From Halomicrobium zhouii (GTDB lineage Archaea > Halobacteriota > Halobacteria > Halobacteriales > Haloarculaceae): 64,000 bases of DNA. The notes beneath the pieces were generated by a model. It was not told the DNA's origin and ran no database searches. It was given only the letters and a program-made list of their open reading frames with translations. Positions 41,770 through 51,543 of this stretch are shown one piece after another (within the stretch, counting starts at the first letter, position 1; each line of letters begins with the position of its first letter). The translations under genes and the position numbers were made by a program. The stretch is from the NCBI RefSeq assembly GCF_900114435.1, contig NZ_FOZK01000003.1:610463-674462 (forward strand). Reading direction: 5' to 3'.

Positions 41770-42837
41770 TCAGAGGTCGCTCCACTGCCCCGTCTCGGCC
41801 GACTCGTAGGCGGCGTCGATGACGCGGACGTCCTCGAGGCCGTCCCGGCCGCTCGGCCCGGGTTCGGTCCCGGTGAGGACGCAGTAGCCGAAGTAGTCGA
41901 ACTCCTCTTCGACCTCGTCGTCCGGGTTACCGGTGTACTCGACGCTGAACTCGCCGCGTTCGACGATCACGTTCTGGGGGACGACGCCGCCGAAGGGGGC
42001 CGAGATCGATATCATCCCGTCCGTCCCGACGAGGCGGAGGTGGCTGCTCGCGTGCGCGTTGAAACTGGCCGTACACGAAGCCGTGATCTCGCCGGGGAAC
42101 CGGAGCGTGAACGTGACGTGTTCGTCCACCTCGTCGAAGGCCGGCTCCAGCGAGCAGGTCCAGGCGTTGACCGCGACGGGGTCGCTTTCCAGGAGATATC
42201 GCGTGGTGTTGAGCGGGTAGATACCCAGGTCGACGAGCGCGCCGCCGCCGGCGAGGTCGGGGTCCAGCCGCCAGGTATCAGGGCTCGTCGTCTCCAGGAC
42301 CGGGTGGGAGAAGCCGCCGTACACCTGAACGACCTCGCCGATGTAGCCGTCGGCGACGATTTCGCGGGTCCGCCTGGCCGTCGATTCGAGCTGGATGCGG
42401 TAGGCCGTCATCAGCGTCACGCCGGCGTCGGCGCAGACGTCGACGAGTTCCCGAGCGCGCTCGGCCGTGGTCTCCAGGGGCTTCTCGCAGATGACGTGTT
42501 TGCCCTGGTCTGCCGCGGCCCTGACGTACTCTCCGTGGAGCGCGTTCGGCGTCGCGACGTACACCGCGTCGTAGGCGTCGGCGACCTCGCCGCGGCGGAA
42601 CTCGTCGTAGTCGACGACGTGCTCTACGTCGTAGCGCTCTGCCGTCGTCGCGGCTTTCCGGACCGATCCGCTGACCAGCGTCGTCGTCTCGCAGTACTTG
42701 CCGGCCGCGATGGCGGGGAGTGCGCGTTTCAGTGCGAAGCCGCCCAGGCCGACGACGGCCATCCTGACCGTGCCGTCGACGTCCTCACGTTCCCAGTCGC
42801 GCTGTGAGAAGGGCTGGAAGTAGTCTTCGAGGGCCAT
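41770..42837 (-). CDS. Gfo/Idh/MocA-family sugar dehydrogenase (xylose-dehydrogenase-like)
   Basis: A 355-residue NAD(P)-dependent oxidoreductase. The Rossmann motif VVGLGGFAL (about 28-36) is followed by CEKPLETTAE with the catalytic Lys, and GGGALVDLGIYPLNTTRYLL in the C-terminal domain. The N-terminal MALEDYFQPFSQRDWE prefix resembles haloarchaeal D-xylose dehydrogenases, which start pentose oxidation, but substrate assignment is inference. No sugar-pathway genes are adjacent. It converges with hisF. Confidence 0.85.
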   Translation of the reverse strand: MALEDYFQPFSQRDWEREDVDGTVRMAVVGLGGFALKRALPAIAAGKYCETTTLVSGSVRKAATTAERYDVEHVVDYDEFRRGEVADAYDAVYVATPNALHGEYVRAAADQGKHVICEKPLETTAERARELVDVCADAGVTLMTAYRIQLESTARRTREIVADGYIGEVVQVYGGFSHPVLETTSPDTWRLDPDLAGGGALVDLGIYPLNTTRYLLESDPVAVNAWTCSLEPAFDEVDEHVTFTLRFPGEITASCTASFNAHASSHLRLVGTDGMISISAPFGGVVPQNVIVERGEFSVEYTGNPDDEVEEEFDYFGYCVLTGTEPGPSGRDGLEDVRVIDAAYESAETGQWSDL

Positions 42838-42966
42838 GTCGAACGTATTAGACGGCCGACAATATATGTGCGGCGCCCAGCACACGCTTCTGTGGGGCCG
42901 ACCGTGAGCAGTCGACCCTGTCGAGCGGGTCGCGCGAGCGAATCGAGGGATCAGTTCGCTCTCGAA

Positions 42967-44919
42967 CTAGAGCAGCCCGAGCAAGAAGTCCAGGACCAGG
43001 AACCCGACCGATAGCACGAGGAGGATGAGGAGCCACCCGAGGATGCCGTTGATCACGAAGGCGAACAGACGCCAGACCAGACCCAGCGAGACAGCGACGG
43101 CACTCCAGGCCCTAGACAGGATGCGCTCGTGTTCCAGACCGAACCGGATCACGCGGTCGGTCGCGTCCGCCGTCGCACCGATCACCCGATCGGCGGCGCG
43201 TAGCAGGCGGCTGTTCCGGCGGGCGATGCGAGCGAGCGCGCTGTCGGCGGCCGTCGTCACGAGGGGCGAGGGGTCCGTGGCGTGAACGGCCCGGATCGTC
43301 TCCGCCGCGCTCGAGTCGCCGACGTATCCCAGCCCGATGGTCGCCCACCGCCTGACAGTGGCCGCCTCGTCCTCCACTGCGGCGGTCTCCAGTACCGCCC
43401 GAACGTCTCCCACGGCCGGACAGTCGGCCTCGTAGAGGGCGCCCATGGCGGCCACCTGGGCGGCTCGCGCCCGTGGCGCCGACTCGACGTCGAACGCCGA
43501 CCGGACCGCCGGCAGCGTGTCACAGTCACCGAGCTTCGCTACCGCGAACGCCGCGCGCTCGCGGACGACCGGATCGCGGTGGGTCAACCGGTCGACTACC
43601 GCCTGAAGGACGGACGCCTCGCCGAGGACGCCGAGCGAGTCGAGCAACTGGGCTACGACGTCGTCGTCGGTCTCGACGTCGAGTCGGTCGCGCAACGGCT
43701 GCACGCGCTCGCCCGGAGCATCGAGACTGACTGCCGCCCCCGTGAGCGGGAGACGTCTGCCCGCGACGGAACGGACCAGCCGACCGTGGTCGACACCGAG
43801 GTGACCGAGTGCGAGCGCTGCCTGCTCCCGGATCACGGGGTCGGCAGCCGAGAGTGCGTCCACACAGCGGCCGACGTCGTCGGCGGTCCCGTAGACCGCT
43901 AACAGCGAGAGTCCCTCGGCGCGCTCGCTCGTGACGTCCGTCTCGACCATCTCTATCGCGACCTCGCGGATCGATTCGCGGGCACTGGCACGCGATTCCA
44001 GCCCCAGCGAGGCGATCAGTCCCATCCGGCGCTCGAGGAGCGCCTCGGCGGCGATCGCACTGTCGCGTGGGGCAGTCTCGACGACCCAGCACAGCCGCTG
44101 GATTCTGCGCGGGCCCGTCACGTCGTCGACCGCTTCGTCGATGGCGTCGAACACGTCGTCTCGCTCGTCGACCAGATGCCGACAGAGCGTCGGGAGTGAC
44201 CGCGGATCGCCGATAGAGCCGAGTGCCTCAGCGGCCGCGACACGGACTGCCGGGTGGTCGTCGTCCAGACGCGCCTCTATCGGTGCTCTCGCCTCGCTCC
44301 CGTGCGCCTCAGCGTGGGCCCGGACCGCATCTCGTCGGAGGAACGGATCCGGCGCAGATAGCGCCGCCCGGTCGGTCAGAGTGACGTCCTCGCGGACCAG
44401 TTCGGCGGCTGCGATGGACACGTCCGCCAGCGCCGCTGCGACGTCGTCGTCCTCGTACTGCGCAGTGCGGACCGCCGGCAGGGCGGACGGGTCGTCGATC
44501 GCCCCGATAGCGGCCGCGATGGCCGCCGCGTCGTCGGGACCCGAACCGCGGTCCGCGGCGTCAGCTCCGTCGTCTGCCGGCGTCGCTTCGGCCAGGGCGT
44601 CGAGGAGGCGTTCGACGGTGGAGGCGCCCGCGACGCCGTCGAGCGACCGAAGCCCGTCGCGGGCGGCACGCCTGATCGCACCGTTCTCGTCGTCCAGGTG
44701 GTCGAGCAGTGTCGGAACGCCTTCGCCCTCCGCTCCGAGACGACCTATCGCACGGAGCGCCGCCGCCGTGACCGTCGTGTCGCTCTCCCGCTCGACGAGT
44801 GCCGAGAGGGGGCCGACGGCCCGCGCGGCGTCCTGCTCGACGAGCGCGTCGATCGCATCTCGTCTCCGGCGGGGGTCCGGGTCCCGAAGCCCCCGGACCA
44901 GCTCGTTCGTCGTTGACAT
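42967..44919 (-). CDS. HEAT/PBS-lyase-repeat protein with C-terminal membrane anchor
   Basis: A 650-residue protein made of about 15 HEAT-like helical pairs (recurring DxDPxVRxxAAxALGxLG patterns, e.g. DDHPAVRVAAAEALGSIGD, HRDPVVRERAAFAVAKLGD), ending in two hydrophobic helices (about 605-650). It should be a membrane-tethered scaffold for protein-protein contacts. The partner is unknown. The gene lies 44 bp after the M48 protease gene on the same strand, so the two may be co-transcribed and functionally linked. Start 44919 (MSTTNELVRG). Confidence 0.85.
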   Translation of the reverse strand: MSTTNELVRGLRDPDPRRRRDAIDALVEQDAARAVGPLSALVERESDTTVTAAALRAIGRLGAEGEGVPTLLDHLDDENGAIRRAARDGLRSLDGVAGASTVERLLDALAEATPADDGADAADRGSGPDDAAAIAAAIGAIDDPSALPAVRTAQYEDDDVAAALADVSIAAAELVREDVTLTDRAALSAPDPFLRRDAVRAHAEAHGSEARAPIEARLDDDHPAVRVAAAEALGSIGDPRSLPTLCRHLVDERDDVFDAIDEAVDDVTGPRRIQRLCWVVETAPRDSAIAAEALLERRMGLIASLGLESRASARESIREVAIEMVETDVTSERAEGLSLLAVYGTADDVGRCVDALSAADPVIREQAALALGHLGVDHGRLVRSVAGRRLPLTGAAVSLDAPGERVQPLRDRLDVETDDDVVAQLLDSLGVLGEASVLQAVVDRLTHRDPVVRERAAFAVAKLGDCDTLPAVRSAFDVESAPRARAAQVAAMGALYEADCPAVGDVRAVLETAAVEDEAATVRRWATIGLGYVGDSSAAETIRAVHATDPSPLVTTAADSALARIARRNSRLLRAADRVIGATADATDRVIRFGLEHERILSRAWSAVAVSLGLVWRLFAFVINGILGWLLILLVLSVGFLVLDFLLGLL

Positions 44920-44963
44920 ACGACTGGTTCCCAGCACCTCCACGGGCAGTCACCGTAAGCGTT

Positions 44964-45836
44964 TCACCTGACGAGCCGTTCCAGCCGCGCGTCGAGGGGT
45001 GGATGCGACGCCAGCAGACGGTCGATCCACGTTCGCCTGTCGCTGTAGCGTGGAACGTCTCCGGGCGTCGGCGTGGAGACGGCTGCGGCGGACAGAGAGA
45101 CGTTGGTGAGCGCGCGCTCGACTGCCGCGGGGTCGGAACAGCACGCCAGTGCGCACTGGTCGGCGCGATACTCCCGCCAGCGCGAGACGGCCTGGGAGAG
45201 CACCAGTAGCGGCAACTGAGTGAATCCACCGAGAGCCAGCCAGAGGACCGTCGCCCGGGACGACGTCAGCACGCCGGTCGCCAGGTAGACGACGACCCCG
45301 CCGACCTGGACGGCGACGGGTGCGTGGCGCAGGACCGCCAGCCAGAGGACCGTCGCGCCCGTGACTTCGACGACGTAGCTGCTCGCGATCGCCAGGAGCG
45401 CGTCGTGCGAGCGGACGTGTCCGAGTTCGTGACCCAGGACCGCCGTCCGTTCGTCCGGCGGGAGGCGCTCGAACAGCGAGTCGCTGACGTACAGGTGCGG
45501 TCGGAGGCGGCTCTGGTCGACCATCGCGATCGGATCCGCCGTCTCGACGACGGTCACCGCCGGCATAGAAATCCCGAGGTCGCCGGCGAGCTCCCAGACG
45601 GCCGCCCTGTACTCGCTCGCGTCGGCGTCCGACACCGCTCCACGGCCCCGTTCGTCGAGTTCAGCTGCGAGCGACAGAGAGGCCTGACCGACGGTCACCG
45701 CGAGGACGAGTCCCCACAGGCCGACGAGCGGTGCTCGCTGTTCGAGCGAGACGGCCGGTAGCGCGTGGACGAGCAGGCCGACGACGCCCATCACCGCAAG
45801 CGAGAGCGGGCCGAGGACGCGATCCCACTGGCGCAC
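44964..45836 (-). CDS. M48-family membrane metalloprotease (BlaR1/HtpX-like)
   Basis: A 290-residue integral-membrane zinc protease with transmembrane helices at about 8-28 and 36-58 and further hydrophobic stretches at 150-215. Zinc ligands are His136 and His140 in HELGH and Glu222 in REYRAD. It ends HPPLDARLERL, the conserved M48 C-terminal motif. Substrate unknown. It precedes the HEAT-repeat gene, which could present substrates or regulate it (inference). Confidence 0.9.
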   Translation of the reverse strand: MRQWDRVLGPLSLAVMGVVGLLVHALPAVSLEQRAPLVGLWGLVLAVTVGQASLSLAAELDERGRGAVSDADASEYRAAVWELAGDLGISMPAVTVVETADPIAMVDQSRLRPHLYVSDSLFERLPPDERTAVLGHELGHVRSHDALLAIASSYVVEVTGATVLWLAVLRHAPVAVQVGGVVVYLATGVLTSSRATVLWLALGGFTQLPLLVLSQAVSRWREYRADQCALACCSDPAAVERALTNVSLSAAAVSTPTPGDVPRYSDRRTWIDRLLASHPPLDARLERLVR

Positions 45837-45940
45837 GTACCGACCGATTACGGCACCCGAGATAAACGTACCGCCGGGTGGCGCCGGCGTCGGTGCCGTG
45901 AAACGAGCGGGCGCCGGCGTCGCTCGGCGGGACCGACATC

Positions 45941-45960
45941 AGTACGCTTTTGCACGTACT
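45941..45960 (+). promoter_or_regulatory. inverted repeat at the promoter of the zinc-ribbon/CAP gene
   Basis: AGTACG (45941-45946) and CGTACT (45955-45960) flank CTTTTGCA about 20-30 bp before the ATG, the TATA position. Possible operator. Confidence 0.35.
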
Positions 45961-45976
45961 TCCCCAGAGCCCTCCA

Positions 45977-46819
45977 ATGGAGTGGCGGTGTGAGTGGTGT
46001 GGCAAGCCCCACGAATCCGACGACCCGCCCTGTGACAACTGCGGGCACGCCAAGTTCGAGAAGGCCGTCGAGCGGGTGCCGGCGACGGCCGACGAGCCCC
46101 AGGGGTCGGTGTGGGTCTGTCCGGAGTGCGGCCGCCAGCACCAGAAGCACTCCCCGCCGTGTAGCCGCTGCGGGAACCTCGAACTCGAACAGCGTGACGT
46201 CGCGGACCTGGACGACCCGCTGGAGGACATCGGGACAGGCTGGCGGGACGTCGTCGAGGCGAAGTACGTCGCCGGTTACGTCGCCGTCGGCATCCTCGTC
46301 CTGATACTCGGGCTCGGGTTCGTCGGCGTCATCGACCTCCCGGGCATGGGCGAACCGGACATTCCCGACGCACCCGGCCAGGCCGAAACGGAGGGGAACC
46401 TCTCGCTGGCAGCGGTCGAGGACGCGTACGTCGCCGAACTCAACGAGCGACGCGAGTCAGCGGGAGCCTCGCCCCTGTCGACCGACGAGACCCTCGGCCG
46501 CCTCGCCGCCTACTACAACAAGGCCAGCGTCGACGCGATCTACGACGACGGGAGCGGCCCAGCGAGCGACGCTATCGGCCGGTTCGACCACGGGTGTGCG
46601 TCGCGACCACAGACACCCCAGCACCGAACGCTCGAAGGGCCGGACGGTACGGCCATCGTCGAGGCCGAAAGCGCCGACGCGGCCGCGTCGGCACTAGTCG
46701 AGCGAGTCGAACACGGTGACCGATTCGACGACTTGCTCGACCCCGAACACGAGAGAGTCGGCGTCGACGTCCACGTCGCGACGGACGACCGGGTGTTCGT
46801 GACGGTCGCTATCTGTTAG
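45977..46819 (+). CDS. double zinc-ribbon membrane protein with CAP-like extracytoplasmic domain
   Basis: A 280-residue protein with an unusual layout. Two zinc ribbons come first (CEWCGKPH..PPCDNCGH, residues 5-24, and CPECGRQH..PPCSRCGN, about 49-69). One transmembrane helix follows (AGYVAVGILVLILGLGFVGVIDL, about 99-121) and then a CAP/SCP-like domain (VEDAYVAELNERRESAGASPLSTDETLGRLAAYYNKA). It would sense or bind on the cytoplasmic side and act outside. ATG 45977 is preferred over an upstream in-frame ATG at 45950 because the ribbon starts at once. Confidence 0.8.
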   Translation: MEWRCEWCGKPHESDDPPCDNCGHAKFEKAVERVPATADEPQGSVWVCPECGRQHQKHSPPCSRCGNLELEQRDVADLDDPLEDIGTGWRDVVEAKYVAGYVAVGILVLILGLGFVGVIDLPGMGEPDIPDAPGQAETEGNLSLAAVEDAYVAELNERRESAGASPLSTDETLGRLAAYYNKASVDAIYDDGSGPASDAIGRFDHGCASRPQTPQHRTLEGPDGTAIVEAESADAAASALVERVEHGDRFDDLLDPEHERVGVDVHVATDDRVFVTVAIC

Positions 46820-46912
46820 CCGGGATAGCGCCGGGGACGCGGCAGCGAGTACGCTCAGGTCTCGAACCCAGAACGAAGATCGAAGAACGACCGAAGACGG
46901 CCAGCGAGACGT

Positions 46913-47197
46913 TCAGACCGCCGCTTCGAAGGCGTCGGTGAAGTTGTCGGACTTCTCCATGACGCGTTCGGCGCCGGCCTCGAGCGCGTCGAGCGCGTCG
47001 ACGTCCGTCTCGGTCTTGACGGTGAGGACCGGGTCCGTCTGGCCACCGGACTGCTCGGGGTTCATGTCGTAGGTCGCGGCGGTGACGCCGTCGGTCTCCA
47101 GGAGCGCCCCCTTCAGGACGTTCATGAACGTGTGGTCCTCGCCGGCGACCTCGATAGAGAGCATCGTGTCTTCCTTCTCGATGACGCGCAGATCCAT
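46913..47197 (-). CDS. rpoL: DNA-directed RNA polymerase subunit L (Rpo11)
   Basis: A 94-residue alpha-like subunit that dimerises with subunit D to nucleate polymerase assembly: [56 protein letters not shown], then a C-terminal helix. Length and motifs are canonical. The start at 47197 ([10 protein letters not shown]) is used. It is monocistronic, divergent from the protease gene at 47309. Confidence 0.95.
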   Translation of the reverse strand: MDLRVIEKEDTMLSIEVAGEDHTFMNVLKGALLETDGVTAATYDMNPEQSGGQTDPVLTVKTETDVDALDALEAGAERVMEKSDNFTDAFEAAV

Positions 47198-47308
47198 ATC
47201 AGGTGAATCGGCCCCTCGCGCGCTTGAAACCTTCGCTTCGCGACGGTCGACGGCGCCCGCCACTCCGCCGGCGCAACTGTTACCGAGTTTGCACGTAACT
47301 GGTGACAC

Positions 47309-48697
47309 ATGGACGTTCCCGAGGAGATCAGGGACGAACTCGAAGCGTGCGCCAACGTGGTCGGGACGGCGTGGGGGGAAAAGCGCGTGAACGACCAGGC
47401 CGTCGGCGAGGACGCCGTCGTCGTCCTCGTCCGGCGGAAGGTTTCCGAGGCCCAGCTCGACCCGGACGACCGCATCCCGAAGGAGGTCGACGTCGACGGC
47501 CGGCGCGTCAAGACCGACGTCCAGGAAGTCGGCGACGTGCGGGCGCAGGCGACCGCGACGCGACCGGCGAGCGAACCGGACCGCGAGCGCCGCTGGCGAC
47601 CGGCACCGGCGGGCGTCTCGCTGGGCCACCCGGAGATAACCGCGGGAACACTCGGCAGTCCGGCGCTGGAGACCGAGGACGGGCAGACGGTCGTGCTGAC
47701 GAACGCCCACGTCGCCGCACCGCTGGGAGTAGCCCGGGAGGGCGACGAGATACTCCAGCCCGGCCCCGCCGACGGCGGATCACCGGGTGACGACGTCATC
47801 GGGACGCTCGCGGCGGCCTCCGAGATCGCGGCGGGCGAGCCCAACACGACCGACAGTGCGATCGTGGCGGTCCACCCCGGCGACGTGTCCGACACGATAC
47901 TCGGGGTCGGCGAGTTCGCCGGCTTCACCGGGCCCCGGACGGACGCCACGTACACCAAGAGCGGCCGGACGACCGGCGTGACCACGGGCGAGTTGCGGGC
48001 CCGCGACGTCCGCATCCGCGTCGGTGGCTACCACGACGAGCCCACGGTGTTCGAGGGCGTCGACCTGTTCGGCCCGATGAGCGCCGGCGGTGACAGCGGC
48101 AGTCTGGTGGGCATCGTCGACGGCGGCTTCCGGGCGACCCACCTGCTGTTCGCGGGTAGCGACCGCGCGACCATCGCCACCCCGATGGACGCCGTCGAGG
48201 CCGAACACGGGGAACTGACGCCCCACAGAGACGTGGGCGGTGATGGAGGGAGTGGCGACGGCGGGGAGAACGGTACCGATGGGAATGACGACGGCAGGGA
48301 CGGCGACGGGAACGGCGATAGCGGTGGAGACGGCGGAGAGAACGGTACCGATGGGAATGACGACGGCAGGGACGGCGACGGGAACGGCGATAGCGGTGGA
48401 GACGGCGGAGACGACGGCGCGACACTCGCCGAAGCGGTCGGCCACCGCCTCCAGAGCGCGTACGGCGCCGACGCCGTGACGACCGGATCCGACGTCGAGT
48501 ACCGCGTCACGGGCGCCGTCCAGATGGCGGTCGCCGTCGCAGACGGCGCGGCAGATCTCGCCGCGGCGGCCGGCCGAGCGATCGCCGCCACCGACGGCGG
48601 CGATATCCCCGTGCTCGCCTACCCCGCGAACGTGGACAGTCCGGTCGTCGAACGGATCGGCAACCGGGTCGCCCTCCTGCCGGTCGAGGCGGCCTAG
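47309..48697 (+). CDS. chymotrypsin-fold serine protease-like protein with duplicated acidic linker
   Basis: A 462-residue protein. The protease-like core shows His134 (LTNAHVAAP), Asp182 (TTDSAIVAV) and Ser263 (GGDSGSLVG), a full triad. No signal peptide is visible, so it may be cytosolic. After the core comes a Gly/Asp/Asn-rich linker (about 312-370) made of an exact 72-bp tandem duplication, followed by an 80-residue alpha/beta domain ([20 protein letters not shown]..). The N-terminal 95 residues look like a separate small domain. Natural substrates unknown. Confidence 0.8.
   Translation: MDVPEEIRDELEACANVVGTAWGEKRVNDQAVGEDAVVVLVRRKVSEAQLDPDDRIPKEVDVDGRRVKTDVQEVGDVRAQATATRPASEPDRERRWRPAPAGVSLGHPEITAGTLGSPALETEDGQTVVLTNAHVAAPLGVAREGDEILQPGPADGGSPGDDVIGTLAAASEIAAGEPNTTDSAIVAVHPGDVSDTILGVGEFAGFTGPRTDATYTKSGRTTGVTTGELRARDVRIRVGGYHDEPTVFEGVDLFGPMSAGGDSGSLVGIVDGGFRATHLLFAGSDRATIATPMDAVEAEHGELTPHRDVGGDGGSGDGGENGTDGNDDGRDGDGNGDSGGDGGENGTDGNDDGRDGDGNGDSGGDGGDDGATLAEAVGHRLQSAYGADAVTTGSDVEYRVTGAVQMAVAVADGAADLAAAAGRAIAATDGGDIPVLAYPANVDSPVVERIGNRVALLPVEAA
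48266..48409 (+). repeat. 72-bp in-frame tandem duplication
   Basis: Two copies of a 72-bp unit (48266-48337, 48338-48409), essentially identical at DNA level, encode a 24-residue Gly/Asp/Asn-rich linker unit each, within the protease gene. Identity suggests a recent duplication and possible length polymorphism. Confidence 0.8.
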
Positions 48698-48724
48698 AAG
48701 CGGTGTGATTCGCGCGGGCGGCGG

Positions 48725-49027
48725 TCAGACGACCGCGTACACCATCAGCAGGGCGAAGTACAGGAGCACGAGCGTTCCCAGGGCCTTCAGCCGGAACCGG
48801 CGGAGGTCGGCCTCCTCGTCGGCGTGGGCCTCGCGGAACGCCGCGATCTCGTCGTCGTCGAGGTCGCCCGGGTGGGACTGCCCGCGGTGGAGGGCGAGCC
48901 ACGACTCGCGGGCGAACGGCCGACCGCAGTGCTCGCACTCGTACACCGGGAGGTCGGTGCGTAGCTCGTACTCCTCAGCAGACCGGTCGGACGCGTCAGG
49001 TTCGCGGTCGGTGACAGTCTCGGTCAT
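48725..49027 (-). CDS. C2H2 zinc-finger protein with C-terminal membrane anchor
   Basis: A 100-residue protein: acidic N-terminus, a C2H2 finger (YECEHCGRPFARESWLALHRGQSH, about 29-52), a charged helix and one transmembrane helix at the end (ALGTLVLLYFALLMVYAVV). This composition recurs in haloarchaea next to terminal-oxidase genes (DUF7410 in my recollection). It overlaps the stop of the upstream multi-span protein (ATGA), so the two are co-translated. Function unknown; a membrane-tethered regulator or assembly factor is possible. Confidence 0.82.
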   Translation of the reverse strand: MTETVTDREPDASDRSAEEYELRTDLPVYECEHCGRPFARESWLALHRGQSHPGDLDDDEIAAFREAHADEEADLRRFRLKALGTLVLLYFALLMVYAVV

Positions 49028-50463
49028 AGGTAAGGGGGCTCGATAACGGGCTGGGAGAGTATCCAGAGGCTCGTCATCGTGTACAGCACCATCACGGCGA
49101 TGAAGGGGTACTGCGACCGGATCGCCTGCAGGCGACTCGGGAAGCGGTCGTAGGCGCTCGCGTGGGCGACCCAGATGGCCAGCAGGTGGCCCAGGATGAT
49201 ACTCGCCAGGCCCACGCCGCCGAACCAGTCGGGGAGCGAGAGCGTCAGCACCGTCCCCGAGGCCGTGAACGGGTCGAAAAAGGACTCGACCATCCCAGGC
49301 GAGAGGCGGAGGAAGTAGCCCAGGTAGTGCGCGAGGTGGTAGCCCGCCGCGATGGCCAGCAGCGGCGGCGCGAACCGGTGGGCGAGTTCCGCACGCGAGA
49401 CGTGGGCCTCCGAGAGGTCGCGGCTCGCGCCGACGGCGAGCCGGTAGACCCAGTAGAAGACGAGAAAGCCCACCGCCATAGCAATCAGGTAGACCGCGCG
49501 CGCGGCGAGATCGGAGACCCCGAGCGGGCGGAGCAGCGCCCGCCACGCTGGCGTGGAAACCAGGCCGTCGAACGTCGTCGCCCACAGCAGCGCGACGACG
49601 AACGCCACCTCGTCGCGGCCGTCGACGAGTCGGGGCTCCGACAGCGCCGTCCCGGGGAGACGGAGCCGGAAGCCGCTCCCATCGCCATCGCCGTCGGTGC
49701 CGTCGGTGGCGTCGGTGCCGTCGTCACCGTCTCGGTCGAACGCGACCGGCGCGACGCGGCCGTAGTACCGGAAGACGCGCGAGACCGGGTCGGCTCGATC
49801 GAACCAGCTGGTTCCGTAGTAGAGCGCGCCCGCGAGCGTCACCACGGAGTAGGCGACGGCGAGGGTCGCGATGAAGACGGGCGGCGTCAGGGTGTCGGCC
49901 AGCGCCGCGGGCGGGCCGACGACCTCCAGGTAGACGAGCGCGAGCAGGCCGACGACGGCCGGCCAGGCCCCGTAGCGGACAGGGTACGGCCGGTCGAGCG
50001 ACGGGAGCAGACCGGCCATCGTCCGCCAGGGGTTCAGCGCGGGCCACCAGTTGCCCACGAGGTAGGTGGTCATCGTGAACCCGGCCCACCAGCCGACCCA
50101 CACGAGCAGGTAGCCGGCGTTCTCGACGGCCTCGGACGGACCGAGGAAGCCGACCACGACGACGGCCGCCAGGCCGGCGACGCCGAGGAGCGAGACCGCG
50201 CCCGCGAGGATGCGACGGCCCGGGACCGGAAACTCGCGGCGCCAGTCGTGGATCGCAGCGATGAACGACCGGTCGGTGACGAAACTCGCGAGCAGGAACG
50301 AGGCGCCCACGGCGGCCCCGCCCGTCGTGAGGAACAGCCACGTCGGGACCACGAGCGAGTCGCGCGCACCGGCGTCGAGGCTCCCACCGTGGGCGCTGGC
50401 CCGGCCCGCGAGCGTTACCCCGGCCACCAGCAACGCGAGACCGAGACGGCGGCGACGATCCAT
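49024..50463 (-). CDS. multi-span membrane protein near cytochrome oxidase
   Basis: A 479-residue polytopic protein with a signal-like first helix (ALLVAGVTLAGRASAHGG) and about 11 more transmembrane helices, with a long acidic loop (about 238-263, DGDDGTDATDGTDGDGDG) in the middle. Histidines in AAGYHLAHYLGYFLR and GHLLAIWVAHASAYDR could bind haem or metal. The family is not recognised; it is divergent from cytochrome oxidase subunit III, and a role in respiratory-chain assembly is inference. Confidence 0.8.
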   Translation of the reverse strand: MDRRRRLGLALLVAGVTLAGRASAHGGSLDAGARDSLVVPTWLFLTTGGAAVGASFLLASFVTDRSFIAAIHDWRREFPVPGRRILAGAVSLLGVAGLAAVVVVGFLGPSEAVENAGYLLVWVGWWAGFTMTTYLVGNWWPALNPWRTMAGLLPSLDRPYPVRYGAWPAVVGLLALVYLEVVGPPAALADTLTPPVFIATLAVAYSVVTLAGALYYGTSWFDRADPVSRVFRYYGRVAPVAFDRDGDDGTDATDGTDGDGDGSGFRLRLPGTALSEPRLVDGRDEVAFVVALLWATTFDGLVSTPAWRALLRPLGVSDLAARAVYLIAMAVGFLVFYWVYRLAVGASRDLSEAHVSRAELAHRFAPPLLAIAAGYHLAHYLGYFLRLSPGMVESFFDPFTASGTVLTLSLPDWFGGVGLASIILGHLLAIWVAHASAYDRFPSRLQAIRSQYPFIAVMVLYTMTSLWILSQPVIEPPYL

Positions 50464-50561
50464 CGGCGGCGATTCGTCCTCCTGGTGTGTGTACCCATCG
50501 ATCTGCGGTCGCGCAGACGCACTTGGATGCCTTTTTAGTAGTCGAATCGCAAGATGACCGT

Positions 50562-51428
50562 ATGACTGTTGCCGAAGATTCAGCGGAGGATCACGGCGGG
50601 CACCACCTCCCGGCCGTCGAGGACTGGCCCCAGGGGTTCGGCGAAGCGAGCTGGTGGCCGTTCATCACCGCCGCGGGCGCGGCGGGCATCTACCTCGGCG
50701 CGGCGCTGTTCGTCCTCTCGATGGCCGAGGAACCGCTCGTATCCTCGATGGTCGCCGGCGCCACCACGGTCGGCAGTGTCGGCCTCTTCCTGGTCGGGCT
50801 GTACGGCTGGCTCTACCACGCCTTCGTCGTCAACTTCTGGGAGGGCGGCACCGACCGCCACTCCGACCGGACGCTCCGGTTCGCGATGTTACTGTTCCTC
50901 GTCACCGAAGTGGCGACCTTCGGCGCGGGCTTCGTCTACTACTTCTTCATCCGCGGCGGTGCGGTCTGGAGCGCCGACCTGCTGCCCCACGGCGGCGTCA
51001 CCGGCCCGCTCGTCTTCGTCAACACCGTCATCCTGATCATCAGCTCGATCACGCTCCACTACAGCCACGTGGCGCTCCGGAAGAACGACCGTCAGCGCTA
51101 CATCAACCTGCTGGCCGCCACGCTCCTGCTCGGAATCGTCTTCATCGGCGGGCAGGTGTACGAGTACTACGAGTTCATCGTCCACGAGGGATACACCATC
51201 GCCGAGGGCGCGTACGCGAGCGCGTTCTACGGGCTGACGGGGCTCCACGGCCTCCACGTCTCGATGGGCGCCGTCCTGCTTGGCATCGTCTTCGTCCGGT
51301 CGCTCTACGGCCAGTACTCCAGTGACCGACACACCTCCGTCTCGACGGTGTCGATGTACTGGCACTTCGTCGACGTCGTCTGGGTGTTCCTCGTCGTCGT
51401 CCTCTACGTCGGGACGGCCGTCTTCTAG
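50562..51428 (+). CDS. cytochrome c oxidase subunit III
   Basis: A 288-residue haem-copper oxidase subunit III with seven transmembrane helices: FITAAGAAGIYLGAALFVLS, FLVGLYGWLYHAFVVNFWEGG, FAMLLFLVTEVATFGAGFVYYFFIRGG, FVNTVILIISSITLHYSHVALR, GIVFIGGQVYEYYEF, FYGLTGLHGLHVSMGAVLLG and SMYWHFVDVVWVFLVVVLYV. The conserved Glu in LLFLVTEV and the YWHFVDVVW motif are diagnostic. Subunits I and II are not in the window. Start 50562 (MTVAEDSAEDHGGHH). Confidence 0.95.
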   Translation: MTVAEDSAEDHGGHHLPAVEDWPQGFGEASWWPFITAAGAAGIYLGAALFVLSMAEEPLVSSMVAGATTVGSVGLFLVGLYGWLYHAFVVNFWEGGTDRHSDRTLRFAMLLFLVTEVATFGAGFVYYFFIRGGAVWSADLLPHGGVTGPLVFVNTVILIISSITLHYSHVALRKNDRQRYINLLAATLLLGIVFIGGQVYEYYEFIVHEGYTIAEGAYASAFYGLTGLHGLHVSMGAVLLGIVFVRSLYGQYSSDRHTSVSTVSMYWHFVDVVWVFLVVVLYVGTAVF

Positions 51429-51543
51429 ACCGGTTCACATCGGTCATCGGACAATATACGCGCCGTCTGCGGGTTTTCTGAAAGTCGTCACTGGTCTGAA
51501 CAAACCTAACAGTTATTCCACCGGCGCTCAACGGGTACTTCTC

